Shown here in pieces: positions 1 to 6,413 of a stretch of DNA of 8,254 bases. The position numbers and the translations under genes are program-made. Origin of the DNA: a bacterium (GTDB taxonomy: Bacteria; Vulcanimicrobiota; Xenobia; RGZZ01); assembly GCA_021782195.1 (NCBI GenBank), contig JAJXVI010000013.1:1-8254 (forward strand), in the 5' to 3' direction. The notes beneath the pieces were generated by a model. That model did not search any database. It was not told the origin of the DNA and worked only from the letters and a program-made list of their open reading frames with translations. Numbering within the stretch: position 1 is the first letter of the stretch; each line of letters opens with the position of its first letter.

Positions 1-77
1 TCTGTCGTAACAGCAAAGTCTCTCATCACGAGAACCGCAAACGCGAGCAGGGTTGTGGATGGCTCAGGGAACACGAC
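1..77 (-). pseudogene. Possible PEP-CTERM sorting tail at left edge
   Basis: On the minus strand, one frame encodes VVFPEPSTTLLAFAVLVMR at about 77 to 21 and then runs off the left edge. A Pro-Glu-Pro-Ser motif followed by a hydrophobic stretch and a basic residue is the signature of PEP-CTERM domains, which exosortase recognises for surface sorting. The frame is open back to a TGA at 231-233. The residues before the motif do not resemble a secreted domain, and no start codon with a ribosome binding site is visible. I infer a truncated or frameshifted remnant of a PEP-CTERM gene. It could also be a chance match, because only one basic residue follows the hydrophobic part within the window. 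Confidence 0.4.
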
Positions 78-315
78 CGCTGGCGGTGACGTGTGTCGCA
101 GTAAGCGATATCTGCCGCGTTGCGAAAAGACTATCCGAATCCGGACGGTCCGATACGGCGTGAATGCAATGGTGCGCTTCTGCTTCTCCGCTGCGCTTTC
201 TCGCTTCCGCGCTCCTCCTCCGCAGTTTGCTCAACAGGACGCACACTCATCCGCCGCGAAGAACTCTCTGACAGCTGAGTTCGCGCATGAACAGAATAGA
301 AGGGGAACATCTCTT
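78..315. other. Upstream region of the FG-GAP lipoprotein gene
   Basis: I see no convincing gene here. The plus frame of the downstream gene stays open back to 55, but the extra N-terminal residues are arginine-rich and do not look like a secretion signal. A Shine-Dalgarno-like AGGGGA at 301-306 sits 9 nt before the ATG at 316 and decides the start. No strong sigma-70 promoter is evident. Confidence 0.5.
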
Positions 316-1983
316 ATGTTTTTCTTGAGCTCACTTGAGGAACGTTTTCGCGATCGCCTCGTTTCACGGCGACGCAGATGGAGCAGAACGGCAGCCCTGC
401 TTTCGTTGGTCGTGGTGGTGGGCGTCCTCCTCGCGGGCTGCGCATCAGGCGTGGCAGGCACTGGAGCTGGGACGACTTCCATCCTTGGGCTTTCCCTCCT
501 TGCGATCACCCTGACCGGCTTTCTGGCCGGCTGCGGCGGAGGGGGAACCAGCACCGGATCTTTCACTACCGGTCAGGCGTCAGGCACCACTTCCACGACG
601 ACGACCACCACTACCCCCGCCACGCTTCCAGCCACTGGCTTGCGTTTTGTGACGTCACTTCCTGGCACCGCTCAACGCTCCAGCTTGCTGGGTGTGGCCG
701 CGACCGTCCTCGCGCCGGTCACGGTGGCGGTCGTGGATGCCACCGGCAAGACCGTGACCAGTGCCACCAACGCCATCACGATTTCGCTTGACCAGAATCC
801 AGCCCACGCAACCCTGACCGGCACGCTGACCCGCAATGCCGTAAGCGGGGTCGCGACCTTCAACGATCTGAAAATCAGTCTGGGCGTGCCCGGCTACACC
901 TTCAAGGCCGTTGCCGCCGGGCTTGCGTCCGGTCTCAGCACCTCCTTCACGGTCGGTGCGTTGCCTCTGGCGTATCAAACCCCGCTGCCGACCACGGTGG
1001 TCACTGGGGCGGTTGATCTCGTGAGTGCCGACTTCAACGGTGATGGCAATCCAGACCTTGGAAGCGCCGGCCCCGTTGCGGCTCAGGTCGAACTGGGCAA
1101 CGGCAACGGTACCTTCAGTGGGCCGCAAAATCTCTCTACCAACGGCGAGCCTTATTCGCTTGTCGCCGGTGACTTCAATGGCGATGGTAAGTCCGACGTT
1201 GTGGTGGGTTCCTACATTACAAGCAACCTCAGTGTCATGCTTGGCAACGGTGACGGCACTTTTGCCGTGGGAGCCAACGTAGCAGCTTCCCGACCTGCCA
1301 CGATGGCGGTGGGCGACTTCAACCACGACGGGAAACTCGACCTGGTGACGGCCAGTTCCTACCGTGGCCTCGTCCAGGTCTTTCTTGGCAATGGGGATGG
1401 CACTTTTGCCGCTCCTATCAACATCGCCGTGCCTGCAGTGCAGATCGTGGTGGGAGACTTCAACGGCGATGGGAATGAAGACATCGCCACCGTCGGCGGG
1501 TCGCTGGCGAATTCAGCGTTTGTCTGTCTGGGCAACGGGAACGGTACATTCAAAGCACCTGTCGCGATGGCAGCCGGATCGTTTCCCCAGTCGCTGACGG
1601 CTGCTGACTTCAACGGCGATGGCCATCTTGACCTGGCCGTGGTGGACGGATTGGGGAGCCAGGTGTCGGTCTACCTGGGCAATGGGGACGGCACTTTCAA
1701 GAGTCCAACTGACATCGCGCTCGCGCAGGCAACGGAAGTCGTGGCCGCGGACATGAACCTCGACACCATGGCCGATCTTGTCGTGACCGAGGGCAACGGG
1801 CAGGATTCCATTCTGCTGGGCAACGGCGATGGCTCCTTCCAGGCTCCGTACACGATTGCAGTGGGTCTGACCACGTCCGATTCATATGGACTCGTCGTGG
1901 ATGACTTCAACCACGACGGTCGTCCCGACATCGCGCAGACCCAGCAGTCCTTGCCCACGCTGTACACCATCCTGCACCAGTAG
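316..1983 (+). CDS. FG-GAP/VCBS-repeat beta-propeller lipoprotein
   Basis: This encodes a 555-residue exported protein. The N-terminus has a basic segment (RRRRW, about 18-22), a hydrophobic stretch and a lipobox LLAGC with Cys42. A second hydrophobic stretch then ends in FLAGC with Cys73. A Gly/Ser/Thr linker with a run of seven Thr near 90-97 follows. Residues about 105-225 resemble an invasin-type or bacterial Ig-like domain. Seven FG-GAP/VCBS repeats then carry calcium-loop motifs DFN(G/H)DGxxD starting at residues 239, 286, 334, 381, 431, 479 and 530. The sixth is degenerate (DMNLDTMAD). Such repeats, about 48 residues apart, fold into a seven-bladed beta-propeller that binds Ca2+ and mediates adhesion or ligand binding. 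ATG 316 is chosen because AGGGGA precedes it and the signal sequence begins there. A role in surface attachment is inference; the ligand is unknown. Confidence 0.87.
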   Translation: MFFLSSLEERFRDRLVSRRRRWSRTAALLSLVVVVGVLLAGCASGVAGTGAGTTSILGLSLLAITLTGFLAGCGGGGTSTGSFTTGQASGTTSTTTTTTTPATLPATGLRFVTSLPGTAQRSSLLGVAATVLAPVTVAVVDATGKTVTSATNAITISLDQNPAHATLTGTLTRNAVSGVATFNDLKISLGVPGYTFKAVAAGLASGLSTSFTVGALPLAYQTPLPTTVVTGAVDLVSADFNGDGNPDLGSAGPVAAQVELGNGNGTFSGPQNLSTNGEPYSLVAGDFNGDGKSDVVVGSYITSNLSVMLGNGDGTFAVGANVAASRPATMAVGDFNHDGKLDLVTASSYRGLVQVFLGNGDGTFAAPINIAVPAVQIVVGDFNGDGNEDIATVGGSLANSAFVCLGNGNGTFKAPVAMAAGSFPQSLTAADFNGDGHLDLAVVDGLGSQVSVYLGNGDGTFKSPTDIALAQATEVVAADMNLDTMADLVVTEGNGQDSILLGNGDGSFQAPYTIAVGLTTSDSYGLVVDDFNHDGRPDIAQTQQSLPTLYTILHQ

Positions 1984-1990
1984 GCAGCAG

Positions 1991-2085
1991 GCGGGAACAC
2001 GCCATCGCCTCCTCGACGGGCGCGTTCCCCGCATCTGTGCGGGGAGACGCACACGCCCCCCACATGTGCGGGGACGGGGACGGGG
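1991..2085. repeat. Overlapping GC-rich hairpins between convergent genes
   Basis: Several inverted repeats share the core GCGGGGA/TCCCCGC. Hairpin A (2022-2050) has a 12-bp stem with one bulged G and a TCTG loop. Hairpin B (2057-2073) is a shorter near-palindrome, CCCCCACATGTG then CGGGG. An alternative stem pairs 1991-2003 with 2019-2032 (12 bp, one mismatch, one bulge) and would compete with hairpin A. Lying between two convergent genes, these probably act as bidirectional transcription terminators or mRNA 3'-end stabilisers. No T-tract follows on either strand. Three GGGG runs spaced by AC follow at 2070-2085. Confidence 0.55.
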
Positions 2086-2145
2086 AAGCGAGCGCCCCCG
2101 CGTACGGTGCAGGCGCTCTTGTAATTCGCGGACGAGCGACGCGGT

Positions 2146-2940
2146 CTACGCTGCGTTCGGACGGTTCCGCGGGTAGCGCACACGACGCGTCGCCGAGAGG
2201 AGCAGCACCGAGGGGAGCGCGACCAACCAGGCGGACGGCTCTGGAAGGGTCATGTCCTGGGTGATCTGGGCGCCACTCAGGGCCACGCTGTACACGTGGA
2301 CGTTCTGGATGTAGGCGCCGGTGGCCCAGTACTGCGAAGGGAGCGTGCTGTCCCCGCCACCGATGTAGAAATTCGTGCCGGCCGCGGTGTTGAGAGACAG
2401 GTTTCCTCCAGTGCGGCTGACGATGGCCACGAGCGAACCGTTCACGTACATGGCCTGGGCGCCACTCGAAGTCTGCTCGACCGCGATATAATACCACGTG
2501 TTCAGGGAAAATGAGCCACCGTAAAATCCGGTGCCGTCACAGTCGAAGTAGAGTTGATCCTGGTACTGGCCGATCTGGAAAGCCTGGTCGGGCACCGCGG
2601 CCCCGTAGGCGGCCCAGTAGGTGTCCTGGCTGCCGCTGTAGCTCGTTGCGTCGATCCAGAGAGAGACCGTTCTCGCCGCTGCTCCCGTGGGAATGTTTGT
2701 TGATGTCGCGGACAAGCGCGTTGTCCCGTTGAAGTAGAAGGCCTGCTGTCCGGAATCGCCCGGAGCGTAACCACCCGTGTAAGTGCCGTTGTTGGTTCCC
2801 GTGGCGTCTGCCGCCGTTCCATTTCCGCTCCAGTTGGACACGAGCCCGGCCGGAAGCGCGCTCGCAGGCATCAGCGCAAGCCACCAGACAAGGACACCAA
2901 CACATACCGTGAGCACGGCTCGTCGTACCGAGCGTTTCAT
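2146..2940 (-). CDS. LamG-domain PEP-CTERM surface protein (paralogue 1)
   Basis: This encodes a 264-residue exported protein. The signal peptide begins MKRSVRRAVL, has a hydrophobic core, and probably ends after ASA (residues 26-28). The mature part resembles a concanavalin/laminin-G-like domain of the Laminin_G_3 type: RTVSLWID, a YYIAVEQTSSGAQAMYVNGSL strand pair, and a closing IQNVHVYSVALSGAQITQDM. The C-terminus is a PEP-CTERM tail: LPEPS at about 232-236, a hydrophobic segment (WLVALPSVLLL), then RRVRYPRNR. Exosortase is expected to process the tail and deliver the protein to the envelope or exopolysaccharide. The ATG at 2940 is chosen over the in-frame codon at 3000 because GGAGG (2951-2955) lies 10 nt upstream and the signal peptide starts there. 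It is paralogous to the gene at 6713-7513. The ligand is unknown; carbohydrate binding is a guess from the fold. Confidence 0.85.
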   Translation of the reverse strand: MKRSVRRAVLTVCVGVLVWWLALMPASALPAGLVSNWSGNGTAADATGTNNGTYTGGYAPGDSGQQAFYFNGTTRLSATSTNIPTGAAARTVSLWIDATSYSGSQDTYWAAYGAAVPDQAFQIGQYQDQLYFDCDGTGFYGGSFSLNTWYYIAVEQTSSGAQAMYVNGSLVAIVSRTGGNLSLNTAAGTNFYIGGGDSTLPSQYWATGAYIQNVHVYSVALSGAQITQDMTLPEPSAWLVALPSVLLLSATRRVRYPRNRPNAA

Positions 2941-3005
2941 CTTCTGTTTTCCTCCGACCTGACTTCGGTGCGCGCGGACGCCCCGGCGCCTCTTCTCCAT
3001 TACCT

Positions 3006-3033
3006 TCTCCAGCGTGGATTGGAGAGCCTTTTT
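3006..3033 (+). terminator. Hairpin plus T5, intrinsic-terminator-like
   Basis: TCTCCA (3006-3011) and TGGAGA (3020-3025) form a perfect 6-bp stem around an 8-nt loop, followed by GCC and TTTTT at 3029-3033. In plus orientation this is a weak intrinsic terminator shape. No plus-strand gene lies upstream, so it may block antisense transcription into the cas genes, or simply be a structured part of the leader of the minus-strand LamG gene. Confidence 0.3.
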
Positions 3034-3061
3034 GTGTGCCAGTTTATCGTGGTGGCGGGCG

Positions 3062-3080
3062 GTTGCGCTTTTCTCGCAAC
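3062..3080 (-). terminator. Stem-loop just after the cas2 stop
   Basis: On the minus strand GTTGCG pairs with CGCAAC around the 7-nt loop AGAAAAG. The stem starts 2 nt past the cas2 TAA (3083-3085). Its position suggests an end-of-operon terminator or 3' stabiliser for the primase-cas1-cas2 transcript. There is no T-tract behind it and the stem is only 6 bp, so this is tentative. Confidence 0.35.
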
Positions 3081-3082
3081 GC

Positions 3083-3364
3083 TTACACGATCACCACGGC
3101 GTCCGCCCCGTCCTGCGTTACCGTCCCCTGCCCGCAGATCTCGATCGCGCCCACGCAGCGGCGGCACAGCGTGTAGAAGCGCACGCTGTCCTCCGCCTGG
3201 TCGATCAGGCGTTCCACGCGAGCCTTCATTTTCAGATACAGCCGCTCGTCAAGAACGCATTCATAGACGCTCATTTGCACGCGCCGTCCGTAGCCGAGCA
3301 GCACTTTCGCCACGCGCGTTCGCCTGTCGTCGTCCGAGATGTCGTAGGATATCACGATGTACAC
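3083..3364 (-). CDS. cas2: CRISPR-associated endonuclease Cas2
   Basis: This encodes a 93-residue protein, the usual Cas2 length. It opens MYIVISYDISDDDRR, with the first beta-strand of the ferredoxin-like fold ending in the conserved Asp8. GRRVQMSVYECVLDE (about 26-40) is the typical Cas2 second-strand motif, and an EDSVRFYTLC strand lies near 58-67. Cas2 dimers bridge two Cas1 dimers in the integrase that inserts new spacers into CRISPR arrays. The start is GTG (3362-3364), which puts the Asp at the expected position. Upstream GA-rich sequence (GAGGAG, about 3376-3381) could serve as a ribosome binding site at long spacing. The gene is the last of the minus-strand operon, 156 nt after cas1. 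Three Cys residues (67, 70, 77) are near the C-terminal half; whether they bind metal is unknown. Confidence 0.95.
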   Translation of the reverse strand: MYIVISYDISDDDRRTRVAKVLLGYGRRVQMSVYECVLDERLYLKMKARVERLIDQAEDSVRFYTLCRRCVGAIEICGQGTVTQDGADAVVIV

Positions 3365-3520
3365 GCGCTCTCACCGCTCCTCTCCCTCGTCCGCCCCTCG
3401 TCCCGCGCTCGTTCTGCGCGCCAGTCCCGCGTGCGCGTCCCCGCGCCAGGGGCACGGCCTCGCCTTGCGCACTTCGCCCTGACGTGCGCGCGGCCTGCCT
3501 CGGCCGCGTCCCCTCCCCGT
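3365..3520 (-). other. 156-nt cas1-cas2 spacer, no gene seen
   Basis: cas1 and cas2 are usually adjacent or overlapping, but here a very GC-rich 156-nt gap separates them. Its frames are Arg/Gly/Ala-rich and show no recognisable domain or start signal. I find no CRISPR-like repeat in it. It may be untranslated spacer or the remains of a lost coding end. Confidence 0.5.
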
Positions 3521-4576
3521 CTAACGCACCAGGAACGACGCATACGACTCCTCCTCCTTGAGGTGGCGCGCGAGCCGCCGCGCCTGCTCCAGGCACACGT
3601 CCCGCCACTCCAGCGTCACCCCCAGCGGCCCGTACACCACGCGCTGCCGCAGCGTCGCCTCGTAGATCGCGATCCACTTGCGCACCGACTCGCGCTTGAG
3701 CAGCACCGGATACGACTCGCGCGACGGCGCCTCGTCCTCGTCTCCGCCCAGTGCGTCGGGCAGCTCCATTCCCGTGCGATACTCGAAATCGTCCGGCACG
3801 ATCTGTCCGCGGTTCACCACGCGCAGCACCGTCGCATCCACCAGCAGCGGACGGAACTCTTCCATCAGATCGAGCGCGAGCGAAGGCTTGCCGTTGTCCG
3901 GCGCGTGGAGGCACCCCAGGTACACGTCGAGTCCGACCACTTGTACGGCCGCCGTGATCGTTCCCAGCAACATCATGTAGCCGAAACTCAGCAGGGCGTT
4001 CAGCGCGTCTTTCGGGGGGCGACGCGACCTTCCCCCGAAAGGAAACCCTTTGGCTTTTACGAGATCGCCGAAGCAGCCGAAATAGGCCGCGGCGGCCGCC
4101 CCCTCCAGTCCGCGCACCTCGTCGAGCGTCTTTGCCGTGTCGAGCTGGCCGGCGGCGTAGCGGATCCGGTGCATGGCCGACTCCACCGCATCCGAGGGGG
4201 ACACGCGGTGGTGACGTCGCAGCACCGTGCGGCAGTTCAGGAGCTTGCCCGAGACGATGCGCCGCGCCAGTTCAATCGCGAAGGCGCCGTCCTCTAAATG
4301 GCGAAACTGCGCGCGGCGCAGGTCGATGTTTCGCCCCTCGGCGGCTACGAGGCGTCCACGCAGCCTTCCGCCCATGGTCAGGAACACGGTGTCGATGCCC
4401 TCGTCGAGCAGAAAGGAACGCACCGCCGGGCTCAGTTGCGCGCGCCCGAACACCAGCACCTGCTTCAACTGATAGCCGTAGACTGCGTTTACGACCCGTC
4501 CGCTGCGCCAGATCTCGATCTGCTCGCCGTTCTTGCGCAAGTACGCGTCCGGATCGGTGACGTAGAGGACTGACAC
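3521..4576 (-). CDS. cas1: CRISPR-associated integrase Cas1
   Basis: This encodes a 351-residue Cas1, the usual full length. Residues 1-80 form the N-terminal beta-sandwich (VSVLYVTDPDAYLRKNGEQI, IDTVFLTMGGRLRGRL). The alpha-helical catalytic domain follows. It carries all three metal ligands: Glu158 in RGLEGAAAAAYF, His224 in VYLGCLHAP, and Asp236 in SLALDLMEEFRP. NALLSFGYMMLL (192-204) and VVNRGQI (253-259) are further hallmark segments. With Cas2 it catalyses spacer integration. The frame is open upstream to 4876, but the extra 100 residues overlap the primase gene in another frame and are low-complexity. GTG at 4574-4576 is therefore chosen. It lies 4 nt after the primase TAA, with GAGG inside the primase 3' end as ribosome binding site. 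This spacing implies translational coupling. By motif appearance it is closer to type I/III Cas1 than to I-E, but subtype is not assignable by eye. Confidence 0.96.
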   Translation of the reverse strand: MSVLYVTDPDAYLRKNGEQIEIWRSGRVVNAVYGYQLKQVLVFGRAQLSPAVRSFLLDEGIDTVFLTMGGRLRGRLVAAEGRNIDLRRAQFRHLEDGAFAIELARRIVSGKLLNCRTVLRRHHRVSPSDAVESAMHRIRYAAGQLDTAKTLDEVRGLEGAAAAAYFGCFGDLVKAKGFPFGGRSRRPPKDALNALLSFGYMMLLGTITAAVQVVGLDVYLGCLHAPDNGKPSLALDLMEEFRPLLVDATVLRVVNRGQIVPDDFEYRTGMELPDALGGDEDEAPSRESYPVLLKRESVRKWIAIYEATLRQRVVYGPLGVTLEWRDVCLEQARRLARHLKEEESYASFLVR

Positions 4577-4580
4577 GCGG

Positions 4581-6413
4581 TTACACCTCGAGCTGGAAGT
4601 TCGGGGCGCCGGCCTCGTCGCGGATTCGGCGCACCTTCCCGAGCGGCGTGTCGAAATGGTCCACCCCGGCCGCATCCAGCATTTCACCAAGTCGCGCAGC
4701 GCTCGTGTCGTAGAGGTGCTGTGCGTCGTGGAGCGACTTGTGGGCGCGCAGGAAGTCCTGCACGATGCCCTCGAGTCGAAGCGCCTGAACGTCGGGCGGG
4801 CCGGGGCCGTCGTGGTGTTCGATGTGCAGGATTGGCGTGGGATAGAGGCCCGCCCCCGGGTCGAACTGGCAGTCACAGGGGACGAGCGAGGTCACGTGCG
4901 GAATTTTCGCACGAATCTTCGGACAGCTCATGGGGTTGCCGCGCAACCGCGACTTCATGCGCATGGAGGGGTCGACCCCGGGGCAGCGTCCCAATACGGC
5001 ATTCACCGCCTGCGGGCCGCTCGGGATGTGGCCCACCGTGTGGACCAGCACCAGCGCTTCCTCGTGGCTCAAGTGGCGGTCTATCTCGCTCTTGCGAACG
5101 AGCTCGCGCAAAGTCGCGCAGCGCGTCAGCACGGTCTGGAGGTCGAAGTCGGTCTCGGGACGGTACTCCACCGTGTGCGCCGTCGCGCGGGCTTCGTCGA
5201 ACGGCGGACCGTCGCCGTCGTCCTGGCCGTCGTCGTCGTGAACGCGCGGGAACCGCGTGTCGAGCATCGCGTGGACGGCGTCGTGCTCGGTACGACGAAT
5301 GGCGAGCAGATGTGCGGCGCCGTCCTCAATGCGGACGCCCTGGGGATCAAGCCAGGCGCTCCTGCGCCCGCTGCGACGGTGGATGCCCATCGGCAGCTTG
5401 ATCAGGTTTCCCAGCGCGTCGAGCCGAATCGCGGCCTGTTTTGGAAAACGCTCCACCGACACGTCGTGCGGCGGCGACCCCGCGCGTTCGAGGAGCGCGT
5501 CGGTCAGCAGGCGCGCGAAGCGGCCAGGCAGAGGGGTTGCGAAGAAGACCCAGCAGTGGATGCCTTTGAACCCGCTGTCCTCGAGGTAGACGTGCACGCC
5601 GCACTCGGCGCCGGCGTCGGCGATGCTTCCCGCGTACTCGAGCATGCGTACCATCGCGGTGCGCCAGACCGGACTGTCGGGGCCGGCACGGTCAACCACG
5701 GGTTTTGTGAGGTCGAGGTCGATGGCCGCGAAGTTCACGGTGTTGTCGGCGCGCAGAGGATAGATGCCGACGGTGTGGCTGCCGAGGAGGTGTCGCTGGG
5801 CCACGTCGTGCGTGAACGGTTCGCGTACTGGCGTGTATCCCGACTCGCCGTTGGCGCCCGCGTACTGGCGCGCGTAGACGCCCTCGCGTCCGCCAAAAAT
5901 GGAGACGAAGCGCGCGACCACGGCGTCGGATGGCAGGTCGGCCGAGTCTTCGGTTGCGGATGCACTGCGAGCAGCCTCGCGGACGCGCGCTTTGAAGCGG
6001 CGGTCGTTTGTGGCGCGCAGCGCGTTTTCGAAGACGTCGCGGGCGTCTTCGTCGCGCCCGAGTTCGGTGAGGAGCAGTCCGAGCTCTTCCCAGGCGTCGG
6101 CGTCGGACGGCACCCGTTCCGTTACCGCGCGCCAGCACTTCACCGCGCGCTCCGGACGGCCCGCGTCGTTGTGCACCTGCGCGAGACGCCGCAGCAGCTC
6201 GACGTCGGACGGATCGTCGCGAAATGCCAGGTTCAGCTCGTACGCGAGGAGCGGGCCGTGTCCCGCCGCTTCCGCGAGGTCGGCGAGGCGGCGGTGAAAG
6301 TCGGCGTCGTGGATGTCTACCGACGACAATGCGGAGAGCGCCCGTACGGCGTCGTCTTTGCGGCCGTTCGCGACGAGTTCCTCGATTTCCCTCACCTGCA
6401 CTTGCGTGTCCAT
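4581..6413 (-). CDS. CRISPR-associated primase-polymerase (TPR-AEP-PriCT)
   Basis: This encodes a 610-residue protein, first gene of the minus-strand operon with cas1 and cas2. Residues about 10-145 are TPR-like helical pairs (e.g. AWEELGLLLTELGRDEDARD). Residues about 165-390 match an archaeo-eukaryotic primase domain of the kind also found in TOTE-type primases. IDLDL supplies the metal-binding Asp232 and Asp234 (motif I), and GFKGIHCWVFF supplies His286 (motif II). GNLIKLPMGIHRRSGR (335-350) is a conserved AEP-type core segment. A C-terminal region (about 425-520) has Cys432, Cys477, Cys497, Cys513 and Cys515, spaced like a primase Fe-S or zinc domain; a helical tail follows. This architecture and context match CRISPR-associated primase-polymerases, proposed to synthesise or extend DNA feeding Cas1-Cas2. 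ATG 6413 is supported by GGGAGG (6420-6425), 6 nt upstream. Actual substrates here (RNA, DNA, dNTP/NTP choice) are not visible. Confidence 0.88.
   Translation of the reverse strand: MDTQVQVREIEELVANGRKDDAVRALSALSSVDIHDADFHRRLADLAEAAGHGPLLAYELNLAFRDDPSDVELLRRLAQVHNDAGRPERAVKCWRAVTERVPSDADAWEELGLLLTELGRDEDARDVFENALRATNDRRFKARVREAARSASATEDSADLPSDAVVARFVSIFGGREGVYARQYAGANGESGYTPVREPFTHDVAQRHLLGSHTVGIYPLRADNTVNFAAIDLDLTKPVVDRAGPDSPVWRTAMVRMLEYAGSIADAGAECGVHVYLEDSGFKGIHCWVFFATPLPGRFARLLTDALLERAGSPPHDVSVERFPKQAAIRLDALGNLIKLPMGIHRRSGRRSAWLDPQGVRIEDGAAHLLAIRRTEHDAVHAMLDTRFPRVHDDDGQDDGDGPPFDEARATAHTVEYRPETDFDLQTVLTRCATLRELVRKSEIDRHLSHEEALVLVHTVGHIPSGPQAVNAVLGRCPGVDPSMRMKSRLRGNPMSCPKIRAKIPHVTSLVPCDCQFDPGAGLYPTPILHIEHHDGPGPPDVQALRLEGIVQDFLRAHKSLHDAQHLYDTSAARLGEMLDAAGVDHFDTPLGKVRRIRDEAGAPNFQLEV

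Noticed and set aside
268..297. CTGACA ... CAGAAT as a -35/-10 promoter for the FG-GAP gene
   Set aside because: The transcript would start at about 304, inside the ribosome binding site, so this pair is unlikely to be the working promoter.
231..566. 111-residue minus-strand open frame opposite the lipoprotein signal region
   Set aside because: Its Pro/Arg-rich sequence mirrors the signal and linker of the real gene, with no domain or ribosome binding site.
625..639. LPATG in the FG-GAP lipoprotein as a sortase signal
   Set aside because: It is internal (residues 104-108), not followed by a C-terminal membrane segment, and the protein has a lipoprotein signal. Coincidence is likely.
3026..3041. 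Sigma-54-like TGGCAC element upstream of LamG paralogue 1 (minus strand)
   Set aside because: Sigma-54 control is known for some PEP-CTERM genes, but the GC of the -12 element is one base too far away, and no good match precedes the second paralogue.
3014..4297. 427-residue plus-strand open frame opposite cas1/cas2
   Set aside because: It is antisense to two unambiguous cas genes, His/Arg/Leu-rich, with no recognisable motif or ribosome binding site.
4577..4876. N-terminal 100-residue extension of Cas1
   Set aside because: It overlaps the C-terminal primase coding region in another frame, is Ser/Thr/Arg low-complexity, and Cas1 homology begins exactly at the GTG at 4576.
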